Part shown: positions 13,801 to 28,800 of the stretch, piece after piece
Layout: each line of letters opens with the position of its first letter
Position numbering within the stretch: position 1 is the first letter of the stretch
Assembly: GCF_001625305.1 (NCBI RefSeq)
Contig: NW_017804176.1
Coordinates: forward strand, 489,099 to 553,098
Length of the DNA stretch: 64,000 bases
Direction: 5' to 3'
Origin: Branchiostoma belcheri
Lineage: Eukaryota; Chordata; Leptocardii; Amphioxiformes; Branchiostomatidae
Notes under the pieces: model-generated
Told to the model about the DNA's origin: nothing
Databases searched by the model: none
Seen by the model: only the letters and a program-made list of their open reading frames with translations
Made by a program: the position numbers and the translations under genes

Positions 13801-16800
13801 AAGTGGGTCAGCTTTGAAATCGAATAATGGTTTACTTTCCCCACGTTCAAAAGTTGTAGTTAGGTTGTTAGATATCGCTTAGGAAAAGAAAACCTATCCA
13901 GAGTGATTGGGATGTAAAACTTGAAAGGTTGGAATCGAAGTTGAGTTTATATTTATGACTTATATAAGTAACTATTACAAGGTTGTCTTCATACCCAGTA
14001 GTCTCACAGTTGCGAATTTTGGCCCCAGACAGGAAGACCATGTTTTGGTGTGTGTGGGAGGGAATGGTGACAAAGGATGCTGTTTCATGTTTGTGCAAAG
14101 GTAAAGTCTGATAAAAGCTTCCAGTTATCAGGCTGGGGATTACCTTTAGGTCAGGGGTCGTACACAAAATTGATATTGATGGGATAGTGATACCCACTTC
14201 TCCACAGTTTCCTTTAAACATCCTTCCACAATTGCAGTCTGTTATGTTTTTAATGTTTCCACACAGTAAATGTTAAGCATCAAGTGTAAGGTTTTCAAAG
14301 TCTCTTGGAGCCAAAACTGATAATAGCATCTCGAACCGGAAACTCAGAATATAAAGGCATGTTTGCTCTCTTGTCACTCGGTCCTTTGGTCTATTTTAGT
14401 TAGGATTACGACTCCTTTCTCTTCGTGACAGATAGATTTTCACGTGGGCTGAAGAGGTAAGTGCCTTTTCTTACGGTAAGCTTTGATTGGCTTTGACTCA
14501 GTTTCCCCTCCCTCTTGGACTAATGGGCTGAAGGGAAGCCTTGGAGACTGATGCAGGAGATATAACTCCTGGAACAACTGTTCTTGATCTCATTTTCTAA
14601 ACTCTCAAGGGGGGAGGCAAACAGGACGTGGTAGTTGAGAAAGTTCAAAGATAAGAGGTATGACATACTGTAATTGATGGGTCTGGGTTGTGAAAGGACT
14701 GGTTATATATGTAGGTAAACCTAGATAGGGTGTATAAGATGTTGTGTCTGTTTCCCATGCATCTAGAGATAAGCTGCCTAATGTTACCTTTGTTTAGAGG
14801 TTGAGGTTTACCCAGTCAGGAAGTGTAGCTTGAAAAGCTCACTGACAGGTAAGTCTCCATTGGCAGTACTTAGGGACAGATCAGGAATGATGGGGAAAGG
14901 GTCGAGGAGTTAAGGTAGGACTGAGGGATACGCCAATAATGATTTTGGGGGAAGGAGAGGGTGAATGCGGGATAGATGATAAAATGTTTGGGGATGATGA
15001 TGAAGGTTTTCATCAAGAAAGTCAACATAAAACATAGGATACAGTATTACTGAAGATGAAGATGCCATCATTGATAACCCCTGAAAATTTAACCAACATT
15101 TCATTGTCACACAACTCCCCTCCCTGTAGTCCATCCTTGTCTGTAACCAAGCTCTGGGTGGTGAGAAACCAATGGCATTCCTAGGTGCTCTAGTTGTTAC
15201 AAGAACAGGCTAGTGTTTAACTTTCAAGCAAGTAGGTGAATTTTTTCTGTAAGTGCGATCCCTTTCAGTGTCTACCCACCACAACGATGATGCACTTGCA
15301 ACTGTAATTTGTCCCTCTAAAAGCGTTGTTCCACATTCCCACACAAAGTCTACTTCAAAAGACCTGCGACACTTGGATGGGGGCCAAGTCTGGCCCATTG
15401 GGCTCACTTTGTTTAGATGTTAGAGGCATGCTTAGCCTCCGCCCTTGTGATCAGACAACACGGCTTTTATCCTTCATTTAAACTTGACACAGTTGTTTGC
15501 TTACATTTGACTTAGCAGTCAGGTATAGAGAGTCTGTTAACTGTGCCCTGATTTTCCCACAATGGATAATTGCTGTAATATAACTGGCATGCTTGAATAT
15601 ATGCCTTAAGACTTGTCAAATACACAACCCTCGTACTCTCATAAATTGTAGTAACATGGTAGGAAGAGGGATAGTCTTACAGCGTAACTGTTAGTCTTAG
15701 GAAACACATTAGACTTCGGAGTTCTTGTCTGTGTCGGACCCCTGTGACCCTTTTAAGAAAAAAATGTGACAACTTGAAAACCGACTGTCGCAAAAACATT
15801 CCGCAAAGTGCCGGAGACGTTGGCACAGTTGCCCTTGGCTGCACCTGGACCGATGACATCACACATGACATCACACGTCGCATAGTACCTGTTTGTGTGT
15901 CTTGGTCACTCTGTCTCTCTCTCTGCCAAAAGTCACGGTTAAACAGACGTCACAAAGCAGTGTTTACTAAATACCCTGATGCCCTTTCCCAGCCGGGTGT
16001 CTTTGCTCCTCCCTGCCCCCCTGTGTACATGGCAATATGTACTCTTGACCTTCCACTGTTTATACTGCATACACTAGAGTTGATACCAGCTTTAGGTTAC
16101 ATCGCTATAGACATGGAATTTTGGGGGGGTAGAATCTTACCATAGCCACACAGCAATTGTTTACATTCTTCCTTTCTCTTTGGCCGCTTTATAGAAACTT
16201 GATCTTCAGGCAAAAATCACAAACTAACAAATACTACAGAGGAAGGGGAAAGAGGTTATAAGTCTGAGTTTCTTGAAAGGGTATGAAACATTTACTTGCT
16301 TAATACTTACTTACAAACTTGTAATGATTAAGCATGGGAAAACATTGCTGCCATATTGTAATATTGAAGTACTCTTGTTAGTAAAGCTGATATCCATCTC
16401 AGTGCAGCATCAATCGTCAACAGAGTTGCCCAGGTTGAACTTGAGTATGTTTGAAACAGACAGCCTTTGTAGTCAGATGATCAAGTGTGATAAATCATTA
16501 CTAAAGCATTTGCATTGTGTCAACGATTATGGTATCATTCATTAGGTTTAAATGGTATAGCAAGTACACTAACTGTCAGTCTGCTATTTTATTTGTCCCT
16601 TGCTTGTAAAATTGAGGCGTACACATGAGCATTTAGTCTTGTGGCTGCCTGCTGTGCCAGAAATTTATATGTATGAACTATACCTAGGTATTGATTCCCA
16701 TCGACAGAATTATTTATCTGTTTTTTTAAAAAAAACAAGAAGGTGCATGTAATTGCAATTATGGCGTTGCCTTTTAAACTTGCCAGAAAGACGTTAATGT

Positions 16801-19800
16801 GATATGAGGGCAATCATTATACTACAGTCCGTTGTACTGTATGTCCTTTGAAGTCTTCAAAGATTGATGATCAGTAAAGTTTAAATGGGGAGTCGCTAAG
16901 AAGTGCCTTCAATTCTGGCTGTGTTTGTGAACATGTTGGTCCACACTCAGCCACTGACATGACTGTCATAGGGTCACGACCTTTAGAGTGGTGGAATTCT
17001 TCACAGTCATTGGGTAGTAGGGTGAGGACAACCAGTGAATGTCTGTGCGTGGGGCAGGTCTTTCATATCAAAGAAACATAATCATTGCAAGGAGGAACCT
17101 AAATTTTTTTGATCGAGTTTTGGTAGTTTTGAGAGCCATTTACTAACATGTGAAGAAAAAAAAACTACTGTTCTTGATAAGTGTGTTGGGTTCTTTAACA
17201 TTCAGCACTCCGATTCCTGAGGCTCCTGAGGCTGAGACTTCGCTACGCACAAGACCAAAGGCTCCTGAAGACATTCAACTGTCTTCCTGCTGAGAAAGCT
17301 GATTTGGTGTTGCTGATGGGCCAAGTAGTAGAGAGAAGGTTAACAAAGGAGAAATGCGATTAGGATGAAGTGCCTGGGACAAGAAAATCAGTTTTAGCAG
17401 AGGTCATGGGGGTCAAAGCAATTCTGTTATTTTTGGACTGACCCATCATTCTTGTGGGGGTGTGTGGGTGTGCCCAATTTACATAGAGGGACAGAAGGTC
17501 AGGCTACATGGGACAGGGGAGTGAAACTGGAGAGAGATCAGGGTACAGGGTCAGTAAGCCTGGGGGCTTCTTTGCAAATTCCTGGTGTAGATACCCAGTG
17601 CTGTGAGCCTGCAGACTGGAAAATCAAAACAAGGTTGTATCAGTTCTAGGTGCAAAAAGGTGAGAGGTTCAAGTCAGCTATCCTAACCATCTACTAGTGT
17701 AGGGTTTGATTGATTGCAGTTATATAGCCTTGCCCAGACTGGGCGTATTGCATTCATGGTTGTCTTTTGTTTACTACTTTCTAATGGTACTACGTGTAAT
17801 ATGAAAATAAGAAAAGTGCATATTGTACATATTATCAGTTAGTAGAAATTCTTCGATCAGTGACTGTATTTTTGGAGGTACGTAATCTACAAAAATACAG
17901 TCACTGATCGAAGAATTTCTACTAACTGTTAATTCTACCTGACTGATGAACCTCTTCAACGATGTACATATTATATTTTCATCTGTCTTTATAACTTAAA
18001 TCAGCCTATCTCAAAAAGTATTCATTTTCTTGTTAGATGTTTTGTACATATCTTGCTGTACATTGTTTTGATTTATTAGGAGAAGTATAGAGTTGCCATC
18101 TCCATATTTTCCGAAAATGTCAGCAATGTGGAAATGAAAGCTGAACCCTGGTAGGATGTCTTCCATGTTTTCTGTGGGGGTGCACAAACAAACACTGTCT
18201 ATTTAGACAATTACTAGTGTTGACCAACAGTACAGGGCGTGCGCCCCACCCACATAAAAACAATATCACAGAATTGTCAGAATTCTTTCAGTGCTTTCCT
18301 AGAAGTTATCTAGTACAAAGTTTGTGCATCCTTTTCCCACAACTATAGTATAAATATCCATCATAGGTAAAGAAATGCAATTATGACATCTTATTGTTAA
18401 TATGATGATTTATTGTTTGATTTCCATCATGCATCGACTCAGCAGCTATATTGTCTGCCATACCAAACCCATCACTTGTCTAAGTTCCATCAGTCTGAAA
18501 CTGCCTTTAGGAATATCCTTGAATCTTCACGGATTCCTTGCCAGAAAATTTCTGCTGTGTCACTTCTGTCAAGACCCAAATTATGACAGGTACCGGCTCT
18601 GTTTGTATTGGATCTGGAGGTCAAGGTTCTGCGTTTTTCCTGATAGCAGGAAAAGTACGCTAATGTCCCCCTGTTGTTTTATAGAAGAGGTTTGATTAAG
18701 TTGCCTGATAAAGATTTGACGTCTTGTAAGATATATCTCTCCATGGGTCCAAAGTTCTGCAAGAAAATGTCAAAATTCCAGAGGTCTGTGTCAACAAAGG
18801 TCAGTTCTGATGGAAAGCAGCCTTCTTCTGAACTCAAATGTGCAAGTTTGATAAAAACCATGTGTTCTTCCTAACGTTTGTATTGCAATGTGTTCCAGTA
18901 GGAATCTCCGTAGCCATATTCAATGCCACATCCAATCTACAAATGCAGCAATACTGATTGGACCAATTGCTGCACTTCTGTCTATGGCATACAATATCTG
19001 CAACTTAGTAATATCATGCAATTTTCTGCCAATCTGATTTAAGAAGTATCTAAAGCTGAGAAATAGTTTGCAGTGCTGCAATTATAAGAGAAATGTTCCT
19101 ACTAGGAAGCAATCAAAATCAGGACCACTTAAAGGAAATGATACAATTTGTTATTGGCCACAGTGATTGAACGAGCTGAGGCATTTCCATTTTCGCAGAT
19201 TGGGACACCGCTGTCCCGTGTACTGACCTATTGACACAATCAAATCTTGCACTAAGAACAGGTATTTTGCACACATGTCCTTGCTGTAGCAATATAGGGC
19301 CAAGCCTTGTCTGTGCATTGATTTGCCAGTGGGACAAGCCATCTGAGTACACAGCCAGAATCAATATGTGTGGGCAAAACAAATAAATCGGTAATCCCTG
19401 TACCACTTGGAGTTTAGACTGGGTCCATTTAGACCAGGGGCTGAGGCTGGTCAAGATAGGTTGTCTGGGGAACCAGTTCTTGAAAGAATCCAGGTCCGAT
19501 CTTAATGCGGTTTTGACCTATTTCTGGAGCCAGGCCAGGAACGCTTTCCAATGAGGGTCTAGAGAGGTTTTGTAGAGAAAATCTAGTTGAGGTCTTTACC
19601 AGCAACCAGGCTATCGATATCTGGCATGTCAAATGGTGCAGATGATTTTTTTGGGTGCGAGAAGCTGCTCTTCAACCTAGCTGAAGTGTCTTGGAACTGG
19701 TTTTCAAGAATGTAGATCAGTCCTAACTATAGTAACTTTATTGATTATAATAATATGTTGATCATACAATTTAATCCACTCCATGCATGTATATGGAGCC

Positions 19801-22800
19801 CCTGCGTACTACCATTGTCACATCAAACTTTCAAAGTTGGTTTCTGGTAGACATAATCTTAAAGCAGACGTAGCACCTATGTGAAAGAAGATATTCAAAT
19901 TTCAATTCCTCAAAACCATGCATCAAACACAGGGCCTGAACTGGTGGTTGGAAATTAGGCAGACATTTTTTGTCTTGTGTAACAAGAAATGACAGGTTTT
20001 TACAGCGCTCTTTAGCGCCTGACGTGAAAAGTGCTTCCGGCGATCACGTACAACACGTCCACAGGAAACGGTCCACTCTTCCTGGCCTGGGTAATGTTTG
20101 AGGTACTTAGAAATGTTTGACAACAGCATTAACGTGACCTTTAACTGAGATTTAGGTGTATAATAGATGTAGATTTTCCACCTCTAGTGGTCACGTATTA
20201 CACATCTAGGGCTGAAAGTAACACCTGCTGTTTCTGAATCTGATGTCTACCTACACCTAACCTGCACTGCTCTATGTATTCATGTAGGTACTGGTATTTA
20301 TCTCTTCCCAGACTTCTTGCCTTACACTGTTTGCAGTTACATTCTAAATTCTGCAGTATAACAGACATAAGATTACGGCAACACCTGAAACATTGTTTTT
20401 GATGGTAGAGGAAGAAAATAAATGATGCGGGTAAGATTTCTGTAGCACAGGTAATTTTGTATGGTGCCAGCACATACTGTTTATATCAAAGTATTTCAAA
20501 CTCTGTCATCAGTTCATCAACTCTCTCTGACACTTGTAGTGTTTGTAGTAGTTTTTAATATTTGACAGCTATAAAATCACCTTTTAAGTACAGTAAGATT
20601 TTCATATTCGATAAGCATTTGATCCTCTCTGTGTTGTTTACTTGGTGATAAGTATGTCTAGACAAGTGAGGACCTTGCTGTTTGTTATAAGATAAGCAAA
20701 TCTTTTTCCTTATTTGTCCATAGTTTTGATCAATAGTATCTACTTGACCTAAAAATAGTCGTTTGCTGCCATGATGGACATTTTTTATGTTCTTTCTGTG
20801 TTGTGCGAAAAGGCTTGAAGAGAATACAGAAAACTGAATGTTGTCACCCATTGCTTACTCAAAGTTTGAGTCAAACAGTTCAACCTGTCCACTACTTGCA
20901 AGGAGAGAGAAATACTAGTACCCTATGCAGTAGACAGTAGACATCCTATCAATGCAGATTCTAGAAGGAAATCCATATCGATAAGTTAAAAATGCACTTT
21001 CTTGGTAGCACCATTTGATAAAAGCCAAAATTGCTGAAGTTTCCCACATTTGCGATGTTTTAGAGTTGAAGCCTCTCTTGACTCAGCATTTATGTCTCTG
21101 TTAATTGCCAATCCTAGACAAGTGTATTAGATACAGGAGGCAATCAATAAGGATATGGTTCAGTTTGTCTCCCTGAGGCATAGTAAACCATAAAGTCTCC
21201 TACTTTGATTGATTTTTACCTAGAGTACACATGGAGGCAACAGGTACAATGTAACGGGGCAGTCCAGTCGATAAAAGTACATCTCTGATTACACAGTCTG
21301 GTATCTGAGTTTCCTGTACTGTTAGGTACATGTACGTGTAGTATTGATTATGCAACTTGTAGCCATAAAGTAAGTCATTACTGGTGATATAAGGTATGGG
21401 TGTAATTTGTGGTAGAAGATACTGTTGCAGGCTATGAGCACTTAGTACTTAAAATAGCACGAAGTAATATGTACAAAGTTATAAAACGGCGGTGTAAAAG
21501 TTCAACTTGGTCATGAATGTGATTTATGTATGATATAAATCTGTAAGTATCAGAAGTCTTTGGAAATTGTTGAAAGTTAATACAAAAGTTATGGCACTTT
21601 TTATTGCTTTATCAATTTTGCTGTGGTCATAGACCATTCATTATATGATTTAAGATATTGATGTTGAGCACTTTTACAGTTACTAAACTTAGCATCAAGA
21701 ATTCTGCCTTGATTTCGAAGTATTTTCATGGAAATTTACGACAAGGCCCAGCGATAAATCGAGGAAAATGTGCGTTAGCGACAGTGGGAGATTTTATTTG
21801 CCGGGCCATGTGTGGAGGACAGTTGCACAACACTGACAAACATTAGTCAAATTTACCCTTGGCGCCCTGACACACCTACAGACATATTTACATTCACCAA
21901 GTGTTGATGCTTGACATTTCTAGAGCTAGCAGTGTGGCCTCTTCACTACTCTGTAATTCAGAGTTTGTGACGTCACGATAATTTATAGCTATTGAAAAGT
22001 GATGTATGGGCCTGACTGTTGGTGTTTGTTGTGCTTAAGTGTCTTGTTTGCCCACATTTGTTGATATATTTGACGACCAATTACACACAAGATGATACAC
22101 TTTTAAAACGGAGAGGGATTACAGGTTCATTCATGTCAAGCCATTTGATTGGCATTTTCAGCATTTTATAAGTGTAAATGTGTCTTTCAGACGTTCCCAT
22201 TGAATATCTTTATTGTTCAGGTGCCTTCAATGCCAAATTGTACTAAATTGTGACATCCATGCACTTACAGTTACATGGTTCAATCCATGATTTCACTCTA
22301 GATAAAGTCTAATACAAGCAACAGTACTGAAGGGTGTTCAAATTTAGCTTTATTATAGGCATGCTTTCAATGGATGAAATATGGCATGTACGCTGTGTTA
22401 GTCCTAAGATTTACATTACGTGCAAACAGTGGGTTACAGAGAAGTGCTGCATGTTTGAGTAGGCTGGGGTATTGTTTGGTTGGCCTGAAAACGTGTGAAG
22501 GGTTGACCAATATTGTCTGTCTCGTTCAAGGGGCAGGCAGGGTTAAAAAAAAAGCCGAAACATCTGAACCTTTTGCAAGACTGTTTGCCTGTCTTTGTAA
22601 CACTTCACGTAGGGCTTTTAATGGATTAAGAAAGAGTCAGTTCCATTGTGCTATTTCAAAGACTGAAAGAATGATACATTAGACTAGTAGAAGTCGTGAT
22701 TTCATCAGTAGAAACATAAAGCCTTGGCCTTTTATCCTTAGGCAACAGTTGACCTACAGACTTATATAGAAGTTGTCCTCTGGCCAGGATGTATTTTAAG

Positions 22801-25800
22801 GACAAGTTATCTAAGGCAGGATGAAATGCATCCAGTACTAGACTCTGTGGCACCCTTTGGCCCATAGATCATCACCCAGAATTTCATACAGAGATGATAT
22901 CTAGATTAAAAAGTAAGCCTGTGATGACATTTGAAGACATAATTAATTTAATCTCAGGTCTTCCCTGAATCATAAAGGAAGTGATTTAAGGTGATGAATC
23001 CTGGAGTAAAATGATTGGATGTGGCTGTGGTATGATTTGGTAAAGGTCTATTGCCAGAGCCTGAGAGTACTCTGTATTTGTGAACGGTTACATTGGTGCA
23101 AATGACGAGGTATACGCTGCATAAGGATGACTTTTCAAGGATTCAAAGGAACATTGATTTTTTTACCCTACGGGCATTAAATTCGGAATTTCTAACTTTG
23201 ATGAGCCGCTGTGTTTTAATTGTCAGAAATGAAGCACATTGATGAATGTGTAATGGTGATTGCTATGGTTCATTAGGACCTGTATTTACCAAATAGGCAC
23301 AATGTAATGGTTGATGGGACATTGACCTAAATACTACATCAACTGTGAAAGGAAGTCATGGTCTTTCCTTTTGTGAAAACAAAGATTTCAGCCTCCTGAT
23401 GAAAGAACTCATGAATGTTAGGGAAAGTGTAGATTCTGACTGATATTACTAGTACATGTAGTAGTAAATCCTAGCAGTACTATATCAAAATAGATTATTC
23501 TAGTGAATAGCTGTATAATGGTAGGATTAGCATAAAAGTGATGGGCAGTTAAATTAATGAAGTGTTCGGTTTAAATGACTGGAAAGGAAGCAATGGAAGA
23601 TAGTCAATTTGATCTTAAATCCCAAAGGGCATTCTTTACTTTATATATTTGGGAATGAATTGTTTCAAATAAAATACATAAAAATCTCTTGTATGTCTTA
23701 TAGAGCCTGATAATGATATGAAAGATGCATTCTGATTGTTGATGTTGTAGAAGCAATAATCTAAGAGGATTTTCATTGTGATTTTGTTGCAGGTTGAAGG
23801 CCAACAGGTTCGAGAGCTGTTTGAAGATCTGAAGGATGGCACCAAGCTTCTCAGCCTGCTGGAGATCCTCTGTGGAACAAAATTGGTCAGTGTCTGCGTT
23901 TCAGACTGTGGACTTACAGTTAGAAAGTTTGTTCTTAGCCTAGCGTGATGTAGCCCCCCTCCCCCAATTGGTTGCCGCTACTAATCTGATGGCATGGCAC
24001 CCAGGCTAAGCATGATGAGGAAGGAACTTGTAAGTTCATAGGGGTACTAACAGGGGAAAAACTTTGGAGCAGGTAAAAAGGCACAAGTCAGGAAATTTGA
24101 CAGCTCTGAGATAGATTTTTTATGCCAAATGAACATTTTTTTTTTCATTGTACATTTTGTACTTGTTTTGCACACTCTTTTTGCATGTGTTTTGGACTCT
24201 AACAAAGTGTCATCCAACAAACTTGTATCTCAAATTTGCATCTCATTGAAATACAAGTATTTTGGATGACACTTCCTTTTGTTTTTGATGGGCAAACCTA
24301 AAATCTTTGTCCCCCCTTCTAAAATCAGATACTTTATTGTTCGTGTATCAATGATTTTCCCTTGTGCTCTTTGGACCTTTCTACGTGATCAATCTACAAC
24401 TGATATGTGTGAAAAATGGCCACATCATATCGGTAAGCTAAACAACACTTTATCACGGCTTCATCGAACTGTATCCCTGAAAGAATTGGGACGACTTTGG
24501 CTTAGCAATTAAGCCCCAGGAAAGTACTGACATCCATCTGGCTCTGCTAGCACCTGGAATGTGGGACAATTAGTACTGGGAACAGCCAGAATGTGAATCT
24601 GGAATTCCTTAATTGCTAAGGAAGGTTTTGCGTTTGTCTCACGAAAAGTTTTAAGATGATCTCCTGTCAGTCAGTGTGGTATGGTATCAGGTTTGCTGGT
24701 GTCACCAAAGAGAAATAGTTTTATTACTTTATACTTATTAATGGTGACAGCTGAAGAATAATTATAGCATGTATACCTATTGTAGTCTTCAATATTTAGC
24801 TGGCAAATTCATCATGAACTTTCAGGACTTATACAAACTTTTTAATCAGTATGCAAGAGCTGAGTTTTCTTCCTTCCTCTGCAATATTAATTAATGGCCA
24901 TCGTAAGAAATTCCAGACAACGTTCATCTCCTGCTGGTACACACAAAGCAAGATTTGACCAATTACAATGACCTCTTTGACCCTGTGTAATCTTGGTGCC
25001 ACCAAGGCCCAAGCAGTATTGACTTATTTATATGTCTCTTCCAATAACCCCGTTTCCAATGTAGATGAGCTAAAGATTTTGCAGTGAACTGAAGTCTAAT
25101 TGTTGTCTGTGTCACCTTGAGGTCATGGAGGAGATCTGTGATCTACAACAATGATTAATACCTCAATTGTAACATTATATTGTCTCTATAAACTTGAGAA
25201 ATTGTTGAAGAATTAATTTCTGATCCTAAAAGTCTCTTCGTGAACAAGTAAATTTTCTTGCTCAGCAATATTAAGAACAGGAACTGTTAATTTTCTCGAG
25301 GTGTGCAGAGATTTACTCTCAGCCTAAGTCCCAAGAAACATTGGAGACTTGCAAAGTGCCGACACGGAGACTTGATATACTGTAATGTTATTAGGTAGAG
25401 GATTTCTTTATTGCTCCCTGTCCCTATGTAGATTATGAGGAAATCACTCAGCGCAATCAGTCAAAGTGGTCCCCCTGGGTAAATGTTATTGCAGCCAGTA
25501 GATATCACTGCTTCCTTTTACAGTCTACGGTTGAGGGCTGTTTGTGACAATCCATAAGGATTATATGGAGACCGAGTAGTTTGCGCTGTCCCAATTTCAC
25601 TTCCTTTACCCATTTAATATGCCGCGCTCTAGCTTGCCTCTGCCTGTTTGCACTGGCAATGCAGAGTGGCAGTGAATACGGTGTAGGTAAGGACTTGAGT
25701 TCTGGTCACACTTGTTGTGTAAATTGCAAGCTGAGGGCAGTATTGGGATAATTGTGTACGTGTCATACAAAATTCAGCTGACTTGTTACCGAAAAGATCC

Positions 25801-28800
25801 TTGCTGGCGGTGTTTCTGTCACAAGCTGCTTTCAAATTTGTGTGACGATCTACAACACATTTGACAGTGCCATTACAGCAAACAACTAACTTGTCTGTCA
25901 GTTTGTGGTGACTTCTGTGATGTCCTTACTGACAGGTAAGTACGATACATGCTCGTGAAGAATGGTATGTCCAATCTGTAATGCTTGCCCCTGTTGTGCG
26001 GAATTAACGCAGTACCATTTCATTTTCTTCCTCCAGGCTCGCGAGAAGGGTCGTATGAGAGTACATTACCTGAATAACGTCAATCGAGCACTGCAAGTAC
26101 TAGACAAGCATAACGTGAGTATACCTCTACCTTCTTGGATTGTCATGTCATAAGAAAGGTAGCCCATCTTCTAAATTTTGTAAGAAGGCATATCCAAGGT
26201 GTCTTGAAGATAACACTAAACATTGAACATGGTATAAGTGAAAATCATTTCTTTATAAACATTGACAGAAAAAGAATTTCAAGTGGAGAAAAAAAGCTTC
26301 AGGAAGATTTAGATTATGAAGCTTGAATGACATTGTTTGAAATCACAGGTAAAAGGCATTTATTATTGAAAAATCTGTAGCTCTATTTCTACAGATTAGC
26401 TGGGTTTAGCAACATTAATTAACTTAAAGAAAAGCATAAATATCTATTTATCAGTTTTTTTTAGTGTCATAAGCCAGCCAACTACATTTTCAGATAAATT
26501 GCATATGTGATCCACAAAATCCAGTTCGTCTGGCCTCAGATGTCTTCACTAGTCTATAAAAGTGCAGGCCTGAGTGCCTGTGGAAATAGGTCAGCAGACG
26601 AGAAGAGGTGTGATTAAAATCACCAGGTCCTACATTCTGATAAATGATCAATATCCAGACAGGCAAAGCCATATGCCCCCACCTGCCTATTGAGCGACTT
26701 GCAGGAACTGGTAAATTGAAATTTCATACACAACACTAGTTTGAGAAACCCTGCAAATACCTCATGTAAGGGGAACGCATAGCTCAGGTAAACCATTTCA
26801 AGTTGCTCAAGTAAGCCGTTTCACACTTCATAAACCAATGTTCTGCCAAAATGACTGACACCCCCAGAGAATTCTGTCAAATGGTTGGCATGCTCGAACA
26901 TGGATATTGAACTGGAAGAGGCCATAAATGATGGTATGTTCTTACAGAAAATTACGGAAGTTTGAATTACTTTGGTTGCTCAAATTAAGATAAGTTTGCT
27001 GCACAAAATCCAAAGCTTGCAGTATTGATTGAATTTGTGATGAAAATAACAGTAGTAATGCAATCGGAAAACAGAAGATTATGTTTGAAGTGTAGAGAAA
27101 ACCTTAAACTTAAAAGCACCACAAAGATTACAGAATCTGTGGTATCTTAGAGCTGTTCATCGTGATTGTATTGACCAGCTCTGTTAAAGATTTCTCTTCA
27201 GTGGGAATGACAAAGAGTTTGGCTCCTATGGAGAGACAAGATCTAATTTCTGATCCAATTTCCATTGCCATTTTCAATTTGCAGTCGAAGGCTGAGGTTT
27301 AGCATGGGTGCTTAGTCTTGGTCTCTCGCCAAAGGATTCCAGCAGCGTGCTTCAATCCCGCTGACCAGTTGGTCCTCGATTTGATCGATTTTCCATTCAT
27401 CTGGATCATAACAACTGGCCGTTCAGGCCGCTAATAGACGATCGCTTGTGAAAGTAATAGCTGCGGCCATTGAAGTTCAAGTGCTGATATGTTATTCCAC
27501 GTCTGATGAATTGAGAACCTTAGCCCGGGATTTGGGGCAAATGTTGTTTTGGAACCGGATACATCGGAAGAGGATGTAATATCCGTATTTCAATGTCTTC
27601 TTTGTTACTTCGTTTCTGCCAAAGTAAATGCTTTGTACCTTTGTTCCAACAGATGGGAACGGGTAAAGCTTGATTTTTTTGGCAAAGCCGAACTTCCTTT
27701 CAAAAGTTAGTTGTAAATTCCATGTGAAGGTGTAGCATTTCTGGGAGAAAAAATGTTCACAAAGCGAACCAATCTTCTGCCCAAATGAAAGGAATTTTTG
27801 TATTCCTGCTAAAGTCTTACCCTAAGCCGAAAGCATTATTTCTCTTCTGGTTGGTTCTGTCCCAGACTGGTTGAATATTGTACTGAATCAAAAGGATCCA
27901 CGACAAATGTGGTCCTAATCCATAGATCATTTCATCTGACCGCACCATAAGAGATATCATCAAAGGCATGGTAGTACAGATGTCAAACTTCATATCCTGT
28001 CTTCAGGCCTTACTCCTTACCAGGAGTTGGCTTTTCTCCACCTTTTCCATTTCCCCAATTGGTCCCTGAGGATTTATAGAAGTGGCTAGTGACACAGGGA
28101 AGAAGCCTGGTCCTCTTGCCAATGTCTACTGAAGCACTTCCTCCTGTGCCCTGTCAGTCTGGTCTATACATCTTCCCTAGGCAGTAACACATGGGTAGAA
28201 CAGATCCCTTTTAATTAAACCTGGATACAAGAAGTCAGGATGAAATAAAAGGTGGCTATGAGGGTATGGTGGAAAAGTTCACACGAGAAAATACTGTCTG
28301 CTTGCAAATGCAAAATGTTCCCCCTTCAGTATTTCAGATTTTTGACAAGAGGCTCAGATTTCTGACGGAGTTCAGGAAAGCATGGTTTAATTCTGTATGT
28401 TACTGTATGTTATAATAAAACTTGTTGTACAGATTCAAATCTAGCTGATAATGTGTATTTCCATAAACTGTTTGCAACCAGAAATTGCAAGGTAAAAATA
28501 AATCACTGCATGCCACAACATTGGCGATATCTAAAATATGATTTGACATGCCATATGTTACGTGTCCACCCATAAAGGAGTAAACAGTAAATTGAGATCT
28601 AAGCCTCCAACTGCCATTAATCAGATTGGAATACTTTAATTCAGGAGGGGATGTGATACAGTATCAGCAGCTATCATCAGGAAATCTGTGGCCTTTTGAA
28701 GTATAAAGACATTAGCAGACTGGGATGGGTAAGGACTTGTAATGACAAGGTCAAGGATAAAAGCACATGAGAGGGATTGATGTGTCAAGATATGGTTTGT

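Larger units (their letters stand above)
7852..23792. other. Intron 2 (15.9 kb), non-coding
   Basis: A long AT-rich intron with no supported exon. It contains the hairpin at 17831-17933, a 12-bp unit (atgacatcacac) repeated exactly twice at 15853-15876, and a CpG-richer block around 13030-13700 that includes a perfect MEF2-type site at 13312-13321. Open frames such as 15744-16145 or 14910-15134 show no family resemblance. In vertebrates, muscle enhancers lie in the large 5' introns of DMD, so regulatory content is plausible but is inference. Confidence 0.75.

Noticed and set aside
15744-16145. 133-codon open frame in intron 2
   Set aside because: Cys/His-containing but no recognisable domain; low-complexity Ser/Leu stretches; no acceptor or donor in matching phase.
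17774-17959. 61-codon minus-strand open frame at 17.8 kb
   Set aside because: It is created by the two arms of the hairpin, which read alike on both strands.
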